From Acidobacteriota bacterium (GTDB taxonomy: Bacteria; Acidobacteriota; Terriglobia; Terriglobales; Acidobacteriaceae): 64,000 nt of DNA. Below the pieces are notes generated by a model. That model ran no database searches and had not been told where the DNA came from. It saw only the letters and a program-made list of their open reading frames with translations. This document shows, piece after piece, positions 8,023-17,131 of the stretch. The DNA lies in NCBI GenBank assembly GCA_003225175.1, contig QIBA01000041.1:24259-88258 (forward strand). The letters are read 5' to 3'. The translations under genes and the position numbers were made by a program. Numbering within the stretch: the first letter of the stretch is position 1; each line of letters begins with the position of its first letter.

Positions 8023-9107
8023 TGAAGATATTCGTCTTCGGTTCCAGCATTACCTCCTCATACTGGAACGGAGCCGCAACCTACTATCGGGGCATTTACA
8101 GTAACCTCGCCCGATTGGGTCATCAGATCACTTTCGCAGAACCCGATGCCTATGGCCGACAGCAGCGGCGCGATCCGGGCGACTACAGCTATGTCGAGAG
8201 TCTGGTGTATTCGAGCCCATCAGACCTTTCGAAAATCTTCGAGCAGGCTGCCCGAGCGGACCTCGTTATCAAGCACAGCGGCGTAGGAGTTGACGACCCC
8301 GAACTGGAATTTGCAGTAGCACGTGAAATTGAAAGCGCTGCCATTCGCGTCTTTTGGGATGTTGATGCTCCCGCAACCCTCTCCCGTATCGAGCAGGACC
8401 GGAGTGACCCATTTCGGTTACTCATTCCTCAGTACGACCTGATTCTGACCTATGGGGGCGGACCACCAGTTGTAAATCATTACCGCCGCCTGGGCGCACG
8501 CGATTGTTGTGCAATCTACAACGCCCTGGATCCAACCACTCACCATCCGGCGCCAAAGGATTCATCGCTGAAGTGCGACCTCGTATTTGTCGCCAACCGC
8601 CTTCCCGATAGGGAACGAAGGGTAGAAGATTTCTTTATCGCGGCAGCGCACCTTGCGCCTGAACTAAGTTTCATCTTGGGAGGCGAGGGCTGGGAAGGGA
8701 AGCGTTTGCCAGAAAATATCCGGTGGATTGGACATGTCGGCACCTCAGATCACAACCGCGTAAATTGCTCGGCTCGCATGGTATTGAATCTCAATCGAGA
8801 CTCCATGGCGAGCGTTGGTTTCTCTCCGCCAACCCGTGTCTTTGAAGCTGCTGGAGAGGGCGCATGTGTTGTGACTGATGCCTGGACCGGAATCGAAACT
8901 TTCTTTGAACCGGGCGAAGAGATCCTATTGGTCTCAGATGCGAACGAAATCGTGGACGTTCTGAGAAATACGAGTGATGAGCGTGCTGCGCAAATCGGAA
9001 CCGCCATGCGGCGGCGCGCTCTACGGGACCACACCTACGCTCAGCGCGCGGAACAGTTATCTGAACTCCTGGCGCGCGTCGAAAACCAGCAGAGCGCAGT
9101 AGCGTAG
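8022..9107 (+). CDS. CgeB-like glycosyltransferase, second of three paralogues
   Basis: A 361-residue protein beginning MKIFVFGSSITSSYWNG, closely parallel to the MKIVVFGLSITSAWGNG start of the following gene. That parallel and a GAGGAG site 8 nt upstream favour GTG 8022 over the in-frame GTG 8013. The C-terminal half carries TRVFEAAGEGACVVTDAW and ETFFEPGEEILL, the CgeB/GT1-2 donor region. Start and stop of neighbouring genes overlap (TAGTG), so it is part of the operon. Tandem paralogues of this kind often add successive residues of one oligosaccharide, but this is inference. Confidence 0.8.
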   Translation: MKIFVFGSSITSSYWNGAATYYRGIYSNLARLGHQITFAEPDAYGRQQRRDPGDYSYVESLVYSSPSDLSKIFEQAARADLVIKHSGVGVDDPELEFAVAREIESAAIRVFWDVDAPATLSRIEQDRSDPFRLLIPQYDLILTYGGGPPVVNHYRRLGARDCCAIYNALDPTTHHPAPKDSSLKCDLVFVANRLPDRERRVEDFFIAAAHLAPELSFILGGEGWEGKRLPENIRWIGHVGTSDHNRVNCSARMVLNLNRDSMASVGFSPPTRVFEAAGEGACVVTDAWTGIETFFEPGEEILLVSDANEIVDVLRNTSDERAAQIGTAMRRRALRDHTYAQRAEQLSELLARVENQQSAVA

Positions 9108-9113
9108 CCGCTT

Positions 9114-10238
9114 ATGAAGATCGTTGTCTTCGGTTTATCGATTACTTCTGCCTGGGGCAACGGCCACGCCACCACCTTCCGTGCACTCCTTAAAGCTTTA
9201 CATGAACGCAAGCACGACATCGTATTTTTCGAAAAGGAAACGGAGTGGTACGCCCATAATCGCGATCTCCCCGAGCCGCCCTACTGCCGGCTGATCCTTT
9301 ATGACAACTGGTCAGACGTGTCGAGCAAGGCGCGCAAAGAGCTGGCCGATGCCGATGTGGGAATGGTCGGTTCATACTTTCCGGATGGAGTAGTCGCCAT
9401 CGACGAGTTGCTCGACAGCCGAGCTGGCGCGAAAACCTTTTACGACATCGATACGCCGATCACGATCGCCAACCTCGGGCAAAAGGGAAGTACAGACTAT
9501 GTAACCGCAGCGCAGCTGTCTGGATTCGATATTTATTTCAGCTTCACCGGCGGGCCGATGCTGCGCGAAATCGAGGAGAAGTTCGGGGCAAAATCGGCGT
9601 TTCCCCTCTACTGCTCTTTCGATCCATGTGAATATCATCGCTTTCCCGCAAACAAGCGTTTCGCATGTGACCTGAGTTATATGGGTACGTATGCCCCTGA
9701 TCGGCAGGCGAAGCTCGAAGAGCTACTTGTACGCGCCGCCACCGACTCTCCGGAGTCGAGCTTCACAGTCGCTGGATCGCAATATCCAAAGCGTATCCGC
9801 TGGCCAAAAAATGTCCGGCGGATTACACACCTAAATCCAAAATGGCACGCTCGCTTTTATTCATCTTCGCGGCTTACACTGAATCTTACTCGGCGCGAGA
9901 TGGTTATCGCTGGCTACTCGCCTTCAGTGCGTCTTTTTGAGGCCGCAGCTTGCGGCGCAGTCATCGTTTCAGACAACTGGCCAGGGCTCGATTCCTTCTT
10001 TATTCCGGGACGTGAGATCCTGCTTGCGGCCGATGCTCAGGACGTCGAGCGATATTTGGCGTTGCCGGATTCGGAGCTGCGCGCCATCGGCGATGCTGCC
10101 CAAGCGAGAGCTCTGGCTAAGCACACCAGCGAGATACGGGCTATTGAATTTGAAGAGGCCATTGGCGCGCCAATTCAGAAGCGCGAAATCGCTACTCCTG
10201 GTTCGCAGCAGGAAGAAGAAGTTGTGCAGGTGAGTTAA
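9114..10238 (+). CDS. CgeB-like glycosyltransferase, third of three paralogues
   Basis: A 374-residue protein with N-terminal MKIVVFGLSITSAWGNGHAT and C-terminal RLFEAAACGAVIVSDNW plus DSFFIPGREILL, matching the preceding paralogue in domain order and spacing. It starts 6 bp after the stop of that gene; the ribosome binding site is weak, consistent with translational coupling. A charged tail after about residue 350 (KREIATPGSQQEEEVV) is not part of the conserved fold. No membrane segment is visible. Confidence 0.8.
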   Translation: MKIVVFGLSITSAWGNGHATTFRALLKALHERKHDIVFFEKETEWYAHNRDLPEPPYCRLILYDNWSDVSSKARKELADADVGMVGSYFPDGVVAIDELLDSRAGAKTFYDIDTPITIANLGQKGSTDYVTAAQLSGFDIYFSFTGGPMLREIEEKFGAKSAFPLYCSFDPCEYHRFPANKRFACDLSYMGTYAPDRQAKLEELLVRAATDSPESSFTVAGSQYPKRIRWPKNVRRITHLNPKWHARFYSSSRLTLNLTRREMVIAGYSPSVRLFEAAACGAVIVSDNWPGLDSFFIPGREILLAADAQDVERYLALPDSELRAIGDAAQARALAKHTSEIRAIEFEEAIGAPIQKREIATPGSQQEEEVVQVS

Positions 10239-10351
10239 ATCATCGGCGCCGAGTTGCGCGCCAACGCTACCATCCTTTTCCGCATCTAAACAGAAGCTCC
10301 ATCCGGTGAAGCAGCACGTAGTCTGCCCCACAGTCCAACCCAAGGAGTCCA

Positions 10352-11431
10352 ATGAGAGTTGCTGTAGTCGCTCCTCCGTTCATTCCAGTTCCCCCAAAAC
10401 GATATGGCGGAACGGAGCTCTTCGTCGGTTATCTCGTGCAGAGTCTAAAAGCGCACGGAATCGATGTGGTTTTATACGCAACAGGGGATTCAACTGCCAA
10501 GGTGGAGGTCCGCTTTCTCTATCCGAAATCAGAATGGCCTCTCGAAGGCGAGATCTTCTCAAACTTGAAAGACGTGAATCACACCTTCTGGGCAGTCGAA
10601 GATGCGATGCACGATTGCGACATCCTTCACCTGAACAACGCGCCGGGGTTGGCGGCTACCCGTTTTGTGAACGTTCCAGTCGTGTACACGGTGCATCATC
10701 CCCGGCAGAATCTTCTGAGTGACTTCTATGCCTCGTATCCGGACATCAACTACGTCATGATCAGCGATTCTCAGAAGTCGTTTGAGGCGATGCCGAAGAT
10801 GACGACGATCCATCATGGAATTTCGATGGACGATTATCAGTTTCAGAAGCAGAAGCAGCCATACCTGAGCTTCATTGGCCGATTTGCTCCGGTCAAGGGC
10901 CCCCACATTGCGATCGAAGTTGCCAAAAAACTCGGCATTCCGCTCAGGATGGCCGGCGAGGTACAGCCACAGTTCAAGGATTACTTCGAGAATGAAGTCA
11001 AGCCGCACATAGACGGCAAATTTGTCGAGTTCATTGGCGAGGCCGATCAGCAGATCAAGAATGAACTCCTCGGGAATTCTATGGCGTTGCTGTTTCCGAT
11101 CCAATGGGACGAACCCTTTGGATTAGTGATGATCGAAGCCATGGCTTGCGGAACGCCCGTAATCGCGCTGCGTGGCGGATCGGTAGCTGAAGTAGTGTGC
11201 GATGGAATATCAGGCTACGTCTGTGAGAACGCGGATCAGATGGTGGAACGCATTCGCAACCTGTCCATCCCGAGCGCTTCCGTCCGGCATTACGCGGAAA
11301 TGAATTTTTCTACTGAGAAGATGGCCAAAGACTACGCGCGCTTGTACGAGTCATTAATTACGAACGCTGATTTGGTACTGCCCGAGACAGACACGATATC
11401 CTTCACGATCGAGCCCGGAACGGCGGCATGA
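10352..11431 (+). CDS. Glycosyltransferase, GT4-like
   Basis: A 359-residue GT-B enzyme. The N-terminal VVAPPFIPVPPKRYGGTEL holds the GG(T/I)E loop typical of GT4 transferases, and the C-terminal half has WDEPFGLVMIEAMACGTPVIA, the EX7E donor site. FIGRFAPVKGPHIAIEVAKKLG is the start of the second Rossmann domain. A strong AAGGAG site precedes the ATG. A 113-bp gap before it is the largest within the cluster and could hold a secondary promoter; nothing specific was recognised there. The last four bases overlap the debranching-type gene (ATGA), a pairing often seen where the two act on the same alpha-glucan or oligosaccharide. Confidence 0.85.
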   Translation: MRVAVVAPPFIPVPPKRYGGTELFVGYLVQSLKAHGIDVVLYATGDSTAKVEVRFLYPKSEWPLEGEIFSNLKDVNHTFWAVEDAMHDCDILHLNNAPGLAATRFVNVPVVYTVHHPRQNLLSDFYASYPDINYVMISDSQKSFEAMPKMTTIHHGISMDDYQFQKQKQPYLSFIGRFAPVKGPHIAIEVAKKLGIPLRMAGEVQPQFKDYFENEVKPHIDGKFVEFIGEADQQIKNELLGNSMALLFPIQWDEPFGLVMIEAMACGTPVIALRGGSVAEVVCDGISGYVCENADQMVERIRNLSIPSASVRHYAEMNFSTEKMAKDYARLYESLITNADLVLPETDTISFTIEPGTAA

Positions 11432-13641
11432 GCACGGCCACCAGAATTCCCCTCGACGAACTCGAGGAAGTAGCTTCTCCGTATCCCGAACCACAGCTCG
11501 GCTTTCTCGTTCATGAGCCGAGAAAAGTCAATAACCTTACTCTGATTAATGGAAAGACCTTTCTCTCCACCACGGTTGCCGGAGATATCACGCCGCCGGG
11601 AGCTCCTGACGTTGGTTTCTTTCACGACGATACGCGCTTCCTGAGCAGGCTCGAGCTGAAGATAGGAGGACAAAGAACCGTTGTCCTCTCCTCCAGCACA
11701 GAGAAGACCTTTGCCTCAAAAATAGAACTTACTACCACCACTCTTGCACAGATCAATTCGTTCGATTTGCCGGAAAACACAGTTTACATTCGCCGCCAGC
11801 AGCTTCTCGTTTCCGATGTGTTTTATGACTCAATTACTTTCTCCAATTTCAATCAGTCGGAAGCGGAACTGCTGGTTGAGATAGCAGTGGAGGCGGATTT
11901 TGTCGATGTTTTCCAGGTGCGTGGATGTGCGCGCAATAAGTCCGGACACTACTACAAGCCTAAGCTCCAGGGAGATTCATTGGTCTTCTTCTACGTCGGT
12001 CTGGACGGGATAGCCCGGGAGACGACGATCCGCTTTCAAACGCCACCAGATGAGGTAGAGAGTCCTTTCCTTCGGTGGCGGCTCAAAGTTCCGGCAACCG
12101 GATTCCGTGAACTGTTGAACACGATTACTTGCCGGGTCGGCGATAAGCCTGCTCGCTCGAAGGAAAAGAGCGTTGTGCTGGGCTTCCGGGAGAGGCGGGA
12201 AACATATCGCCGCTGGGAAGAGGCATCCACCAGATTCGAAAGCAGCAACGACATCTTCGATCATGCAATGCAAACCTGCACTGCCGATTTCCATGCATTA
12301 CAGATTCCTGACGGCGATCAGCACATTCTCGCTGCCGGTATTCCATGGTTTGCGACGATGTTCGGTCGCGACTCTCTGATCGCCGCGTATCAGTCCTTGC
12401 TGCTCAATCCGCGGCTCGCCTGCGAGACGCTGCGTGTGCTGGCCAGATATCAGGGAAAGCGATCGAATGACTGGCTCGATGAAGAGCCGGGAAAAATTCC
12501 CCATGAATATAGGACCGGCGAAATGACCCGCGCCGGGGAAATGCCATTCAGTCCTTATTATGGGTCCGTTGATGCCACACCGTTATTTCTCATATTGCTC
12601 AGCGAGACTTTCAACTGGACAGGAGACGCTGAGCTAGTGCAGGAACTCCTGCCCGCAGCTCGTTCCGCTCTCGATTGGATCGAGAACTACGGCGACCTCG
12701 ACGGCGATGGACTAGTCGAATACAAGCGGCGATCGCCGAAAGGACTTATTAACCAGGGCTGGAAAGATTCGTGGGACGCAAACATGCATCGCGATGGCAG
12801 CATGGCCAACCCGCCAATCGCTCTCGTGGAGGTGCAGGGGTACTGCCATGAGGCCCAGTACCGCATGGCGCAACTGCTGCGGCTCGTTGGCGATACGATG
12901 CGGGCCGACAAGCTGCGAAAGAGCTCCACGGAATTCGCTAAGAGAATTGAAAAGGCGTTTTGGCTGCCAGAAGAGAACTTCTACGCGATGGGACTAGACA
13001 GTGCCAAGAGACCCATGGAGGTGATCTCTTCGAATGCGGGGCATCTCCTCTTCACTCGAACGGTCGCCAAAGATCGTGCGCGGCTGGTGGTGGAGCGCCT
13101 GATGAGAGACGACATGCAGTCAGGCTGGGGATGGCGCACGCTGGCCCGCTCAGAACGTGTGTTCAATCCGCTCAGCTATCACCGCGGCTCAGTCTGGCCT
13201 CACGATAACTCGCTTATCGGTCACGGAATGGCTTTGTATGGTTTTAGAGATGAAGTTAAGCAGATCTTCACGGCGCTCTATCAGGCTGCACTAAATTTTC
13301 GTGATTACCGATTGCCCGAACTCTTCTGTGGAGTGCAGCGGCATGAAAACGATGAGCCCGTGCATTATCCGGTCTCCTGTTCACCGCAGGCATGGGCGTC
13401 CGGAGCCTTCTTCCTCCTGCTCACATCGCTGCTCGGCATACGCCCATCGGCGCATCGCAAGGAATTAAATATCGTGAATCCGATGCTGCCCGACTGGCTC
13501 GACTACCTGCGAATCAGCAATCTGAACATCGGCAAGAGCCGCGTGTCCCTGGACTTCAGCCGTCACGGCGAACGAACGTTCTGCAATGTTGTGGACGTGA
13601 GTGGAGAGAAATTGTTGATTAATGTTGCTTTCAGGAAGTAG
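11428..13641 (+). CDS. Amylo-alpha-1,6-glucosidase / glycogen-debranching-type protein
   Basis: A 737-residue protein of two parts. The N-terminal beta-sandwich region (about 20-230) is of the glycogen-debranching N-terminal type (FLSTTVAGDITPPG, VGFFHDDTRFLSRL). The C-terminal (alpha/alpha)6 barrel has WFATMFGRDSLIAAYQ, GWKDSWDANMHRDGS and GSVWPHDNSLIGHGMALYGF, the conserved strings of GH63/GDE-C-like exo-glucosidases. In this family the Asp of GRDS and acidic residues in the later motifs are thought to form the active site. There is no signal peptide. It overlaps the previous glycosyltransferase by four bases and closes the cluster; the pair may make or recycle a glucoside. It is not the TreX/GlgX type of debrancher. 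Confidence 0.85.
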   Translation: MSTATRIPLDELEEVASPYPEPQLGFLVHEPRKVNNLTLINGKTFLSTTVAGDITPPGAPDVGFFHDDTRFLSRLELKIGGQRTVVLSSSTEKTFASKIELTTTTLAQINSFDLPENTVYIRRQQLLVSDVFYDSITFSNFNQSEAELLVEIAVEADFVDVFQVRGCARNKSGHYYKPKLQGDSLVFFYVGLDGIARETTIRFQTPPDEVESPFLRWRLKVPATGFRELLNTITCRVGDKPARSKEKSVVLGFRERRETYRRWEEASTRFESSNDIFDHAMQTCTADFHALQIPDGDQHILAAGIPWFATMFGRDSLIAAYQSLLLNPRLACETLRVLARYQGKRSNDWLDEEPGKIPHEYRTGEMTRAGEMPFSPYYGSVDATPLFLILLSETFNWTGDAELVQELLPAARSALDWIENYGDLDGDGLVEYKRRSPKGLINQGWKDSWDANMHRDGSMANPPIALVEVQGYCHEAQYRMAQLLRLVGDTMRADKLRKSSTEFAKRIEKAFWLPEENFYAMGLDSAKRPMEVISSNAGHLLFTRTVAKDRARLVVERLMRDDMQSGWGWRTLARSERVFNPLSYHRGSVWPHDNSLIGHGMALYGFRDEVKQIFTALYQAALNFRDYRLPELFCGVQRHENDEPVHYPVSCSPQAWASGAFFLLLTSLLGIRPSAHRKELNIVNPMLPDWLDYLRISNLNIGKSRVSLDFSRHGERTFCNVVDVSGEKLLINVAFRK

Positions 13642-13666
13642 AGCGCCAATGTCTCTATGCTGCATG

Positions 13667-13694
13667 GTAGAGAACCAGCATGCTGCGTCTCTAC
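13667..13694. repeat. 28-bp near-palindrome, copy A
   Basis: A nearly self-complementary 28-mer lies just after the debranching gene. Its core AGCATGCTGCGTCTCTAC is identical to the right part of the perfect palindrome at 23963-23990; the left arm differs at two positions. Likely a short dispersed repeat of this genome. Confidence 0.7.
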
Positions 13695-13767
13695 GAGGAT
13701 GGTTGCGCATCCAAATGTGTGTCCAGTTCTACACTCTCAATTACACTGAAGACAGAAAGCGAGGCCA

Positions 13768-14034
13768 ATGATGGCGGAAGTGAAGATCACGGTAAAACCG
13801 AATGGACCGTATCGAGTCGAAGGACCGGTGAAGCTGGTCGACGCTGAAGGTCGCGAATGGGACCTCACCGGGAAGCCCGCATTCTCACTCTGCCGCTGCG
13901 GTGGTTCCGTGAACAAACCTTTCTGCGACGGAACTCATTCCAAGCTCGGCTTCCAGGCTGCCGAAGCAGCCGTGCGACGGGAAGAGGTTGCCCAGGGACA
14001 GGCTCCTCCTCCGAATCCTGTGACAAAAATGTAA
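13768..14034 (+). CDS. CDGSH iron-sulfur domain protein
   Basis: A small protein of 88 residues with the CDGSH-type cluster motif CRCGGSVNKPFCDGTH (residues about 44-59). Its three Cys and one His bind a redox-active 2Fe-2S cluster. The N-terminal part (GPYRVEGPVKLVDAEGREW) matches the usual short beta region of bacterial CDGSH proteins. Two adjacent ATG codons (13768, 13771) can serve as start; GAGG lies a few bases upstream. Proteins of this type are thought to act in Fe-S or redox homeostasis, without a firm substrate. It stands alone between the glycan cluster and a convergent VWA gene. Confidence 0.85.
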   Translation: MMAEVKITVKPNGPYRVEGPVKLVDAEGREWDLTGKPAFSLCRCGGSVNKPFCDGTHSKLGFQAAEAAVRREEVAQGQAPPPNPVTKM

Positions 14035-14075
14035 GCCGCTCATTCCATAGCGGCACCGCCACATACCTGCACGAG

Positions 14076-15329
14076 TCAGTGAATCGTCCGTGTCTTCCGT
14101 GACATATAGTCCATCAGCAGATACTGGCCCAAGGTATGCGGAGTGGTGAAGTACGCCTTTCCCCTGCACATCTCCGTCACCTTCTGCACGAACTGAATCA
14201 GTCCGTAATCCGAAGCAAGCATAAAAGTATTGATCATCACCCCAGCGCGTTTGCACCGAGAGACCTCTTCCAGAGTCCGGCTCACAACCAGCGGATCCAG
14301 CCCAAAGGCGTTTTTATAAATCCGGCCATCTTCGAGCGTGAGCGCCGATGGCTTGCCATCAGTAATCATGATGATCTGCTTCATGTCCTTACGCTGGCGG
14401 TCGAGAATGCGCTGTGCCATGCGCAAGCCCTCGCGAGTGTTGGTGTAATACGGACCAACTTTCACACGCGCGAGCTGTGAAAGCGGCAGCTCTTCGGCCG
14501 AATCGTGAAACAGGACGAGAGAAAGGGAATCGCCGGGATACTGCGTACGAATCAGTTGCGAGAGCGCCATCGCAACTTTCTTCGCCGGAGTGAAGCGGTC
14601 TTCGCCGTAGAGGATCATTGAATGCGAGCAGTCAAGCATCAGCACAGTCGCGCACGAAGACTGATATTCGCACTGATGCACCTGAAGGTCCGAATATTCG
14701 AGTTCAAGTGGAACTTTAAGTCCATCGCGCTGAATTGCGTTTGATAATGTGGCGGTAATGTCGAGGTTGAGAGTGTCGCCGAACTCGTATTGGCGTGATG
14801 CGCCGCTCGACTCGATACCGGTAGCCATGTCGCGCGTGTCGTGACGTCCGAAGTTGGATTTGCCCAGAGAGCCGAGAAGATCCCGCAGAGCGCGATATCC
14901 CAGAAAGTCGAGGCCCTTGTCGGTGACCTCAAACTTGACCTGGCCTTGCTGCATTTCCCCGGTTTGTCCAGGGAGGTTCGATTGCTGGGAGCGATCGAAG
15001 GGCTGATCGACCGTAATGTAGTTCTCCTGCTCCATACGGTCGATTAACTTCTCGATAAGTTCATCAAGCTGACCATCGGCACGCATTTGCTCGAGCTGCT
15101 CGCGCATGTTCTCGTCAAGCATGTCGCCGGATTCAAGCGCTTGCTGAATCGCCTGCCGGAGTTGCTCGAGTGTCTGCTCGCCTTCATTGAATTCGTAGAA
15201 GTACCAGGAATCCTGAAACCCGCTCTGCAGCAGATAGTTGGAGAGCGCATTGAGCAGATCTTCCATGCTCATCTCCCCAGCAGGATCGGCAACGTACTTG
15301 GAGTACTTGATGAATTTCATACAATCCAT
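14076..15329 (-). CDS. von Willebrand factor A domain protein, partner of the MoxR ATPase
   Basis: 417 residues. The N-terminal half is a helical, acidic, Gln-rich region (for example [20 protein letters not shown]). The C-terminal half is a VWA domain with the metal-site motif LDCSHSM (DxSxS) and later [10 protein letters not shown]. Such proteins, like ViaA/CoxE, work with a MoxR-family AAA+ ATPase to remodel or metallate target complexes. The gene follows the MoxR gene on the same strand after 182 bp that hold an inverted repeat. The start is uncertain: Met1 (15329) or Met4 (15320, [10 protein letters not shown]), neither with a strong ribosome site. Confidence 0.85.
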   Translation of the reverse strand: MDCMKFIKYSKYVADPAGEMSMEDLLNALSNYLLQSGFQDSWYFYEFNEGEQTLEQLRQAIQQALESGDMLDENMREQLEQMRADGQLDELIEKLIDRMEQENYITVDQPFDRSQQSNLPGQTGEMQQGQVKFEVTDKGLDFLGYRALRDLLGSLGKSNFGRHDTRDMATGIESSGASRQYEFGDTLNLDITATLSNAIQRDGLKVPLELEYSDLQVHQCEYQSSCATVLMLDCSHSMILYGEDRFTPAKKVAMALSQLIRTQYPGDSLSLVLFHDSAEELPLSQLARVKVGPYYTNTREGLRMAQRILDRQRKDMKQIIMITDGKPSALTLEDGRIYKNAFGLDPLVVSRTLEEVSRCKRAGVMINTFMLASDYGLIQFVQKVTEMCRGKAYFTTPHTLGQYLLMDYMSRKTRTIH

Positions 15330-15363
15330 GGCGCCGTACCGGCGCGGTATCCGCTGAGTTCAA

Positions 15364-15508
15364 GGACCGTCGTGCGCCCTCGCGCGGATTTTCGGTGATT
15401 TCACCAGAAAGCCCAAATAGAGCTAAGCGTTCCTATCTCTAGTACGCGTCAGTACGCATCCTGCTAGCACTCCGAGACCAACACCCGCGCGAGGGCGCGC
15501 GGCGGTCC
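15364..15508. repeat. Inverted repeat with 24-bp arms between the VWA and MoxR genes
   Basis: Arms 15364-15387 and 15485-15508 are reverse complements with 22 of 24 bases matching (both contain CGCCCTCGCGCGG or its complement). They enclose about 97 bp with no gene. The transcript would fold into a long hairpin between the two genes. Similar GC-rich arms occur at 42017-42079 and 55866-55979. Confidence 0.75.
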
Positions 15509-15511
15509 TTT

Positions 15512-16996
15512 TTAGTTGTACGGCCTTCGATTCCGCGCCGGGATTTCATCGCGTCCAATCGCCTTCTCCGCATGATGCTGCTTCTCCGGAGCGGTGAAGA
15601 CGCGCTCCTCGCTTCTTCCAATGCGTTTGTGTGCGTACAAGCCTTCAAGCAGAAATTCCGCCGCGGAAACTACAAGTTCGGGTTTGTCCTTCGGCTTCAC
15701 GTCAACCGCGTTCAGCTTCTCCGTGAGACCCTGTATGTGTTTCAGTCCATCGAGCAATTCGGCGGCGCCGGCGGTATCGGAAAATTTCAGCTGGCCTCCC
15801 AGATCGAACCACTGCGTGATTTGCTGCATGTTGCCATCTTTGAAATACGAGTCAAACGTTTTAGCAACGGCGAGTCGAATCAGATCGCGAACCACCGTGT
15901 CTGCTCCTCGCAATTCACCTTCATACTCGAGTTCGAGTTTGCCGGTGATGGAGGGAATGGCGCTGTAGATGTCGCTAATGCGCGGAACGACGGTACTCTC
16001 GGCATTGCGCAATGCGCGACGCTCGGCATTGGAGATCACATTCTCCATCGTCGAGATCGGAAGGCGCTGGCTTACGCCAGATCGCTTATCGACGCGCTTG
16101 TCTTCCCGGGCCGCGAAGGCGATCTGTTCCACGATCTCGCGGATGAACTGTGGGACGTGCAGCGGATGGCCATTGCGCTCAGCCCATGCCTCCTGCCTGG
16201 TAATGGCGACGCCTTCTTCCAGTGAGTCCGCATAGTGCGTCCGGACTTCGGAGCCGATGCGGTCTTTGAGAGGCGTAACGATCTTTCCGCGCGCGGTGTA
16301 GTCTTCGGGGTTGGCGCTAAAGACCAGAGCCACATCGAGATTCAGGCGCACCGGGTAGCCCTTAATCTGCACATCGCCTTCCTGCATGATGTTGAAGAGC
16401 GCTACTTGGATCTTGCCCGCCAAGTCGGGCAGTTCGTTGATGGCAAAGATTCCACGATTGGCCCGTGGCAGTAATCCGTAATGCACAGTGAGTTCGCTCG
16501 CGAGATCGAGTCCTCCCCGCGCAGCCTTGATGGGATCGATATCGCCAATAAGATCCGCTACTGTGACATCCGGAGTTGCCAGCTTCTCAACGTAGCGCTC
16601 CTGTGGACTCAAATATGCAATCGGCGTTTCATCACCTTCCTCGGCGATGAGGTGTTTGCACTGCCGGCACAGAGGCTCATAGGGATTGTCGTGAATCTCG
16701 CATCCCTTCACGTACGGAAGATGCGGATCGAGCAGACCGGTAAGAGCGCGCAACATGCGGCTCTTCGCCTGTCCGCGGAGGCCGAGCAGGATGAAATTGT
16801 GCCGCGATAAAACTGCATTAACGACCTGTGGAACAACGGTATCTTCGTATCCGACGATGCCTTGAAAGATCGGTTGACCGGTTTTCAGTTTTGCGATCAG
16901 GTTGTCGCGCAATTCATCTTTCACACGACGAGCGCGCAGTCTCTGTTCGCTAAATTCACTTTTCCGGAGTTCACCCAGAGTGGTAGGGAGGTTCAT
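15512..16996 (-). CDS. MoxR-family AAA+ ATPase (magnesium-chelatase-like)
   Basis: A 494-residue ATPase. Walker A is GLRGQAKSR, the Walker B-like string is GIFAINELPDLA and sensor 1 is LVFSANPEDY; sensor-2 arginines follow in TPLKDRIGSEVRTHY. The Walker B acid pair reads Asn-Glu instead of Asp-Glu. A Cys/His-rich insert (CEIHDNPYEPLCRQCKH) between Walker A and B may bind zinc. ATG 16996 is chosen over the first in-frame Met (17077) because an extended anti-SD match GAGGTGATC lies just upstream and the ATPase then starts normally. With the downstream VWA gene it forms a MoxR/VWA chaperone-like pair; the client is unknown. Confidence 0.88.
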   Translation of the reverse strand: MNLPTTLGELRKSEFSEQRLRARRVKDELRDNLIAKLKTGQPIFQGIVGYEDTVVPQVVNAVLSRHNFILLGLRGQAKSRMLRALTGLLDPHLPYVKGCEIHDNPYEPLCRQCKHLIAEEGDETPIAYLSPQERYVEKLATPDVTVADLIGDIDPIKAARGGLDLASELTVHYGLLPRANRGIFAINELPDLAGKIQVALFNIMQEGDVQIKGYPVRLNLDVALVFSANPEDYTARGKIVTPLKDRIGSEVRTHYADSLEEGVAITRQEAWAERNGHPLHVPQFIREIVEQIAFAAREDKRVDKRSGVSQRLPISTMENVISNAERRALRNAESTVVPRISDIYSAIPSITGKLELEYEGELRGADTVVRDLIRLAVAKTFDSYFKDGNMQQITQWFDLGGQLKFSDTAGAAELLDGLKHIQGLTEKLNAVDVKPKDKPELVVSAAEFLLEGLYAHKRIGRSEERVFTAPEKQHHAEKAIGRDEIPARNRRPYN

Positions 16997-17058
16997 TACA
17001 GATGAGATCACCTCAAGAAAATTATACGCGGGCGCGAAAAACGCGTCGGCGCGCGGTA

Positions 17059-17128
17059 GGCAATAGGCGATATGCAATAGGCTAAACAGGCCGCGATCCG
17101 CCTTGCCGATTGCCTATCGCTTATTGCC
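17059..17128. repeat. Inverted repeat upstream of the MoxR gene
   Basis: Arms GGCAATAGGCGATA (17059-17072) and TATCGCTTATTGCC (17115-17128) pair with one mismatch over 14 bp, with related AT-containing words between them. It sits between the LON-domain gene and the MoxR gene, both on the minus strand, and may act as an attenuator-like hairpin or a dispersed repeat. Confidence 0.6.
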
Positions 17129-17131
17129 GCT

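Noticed and set aside
13642..13767. CRISPR-like repeat because of the repeated 28-mer
   Set aside because: Only one copy here and one 10 kb away; no regular spacers and no cas genes.
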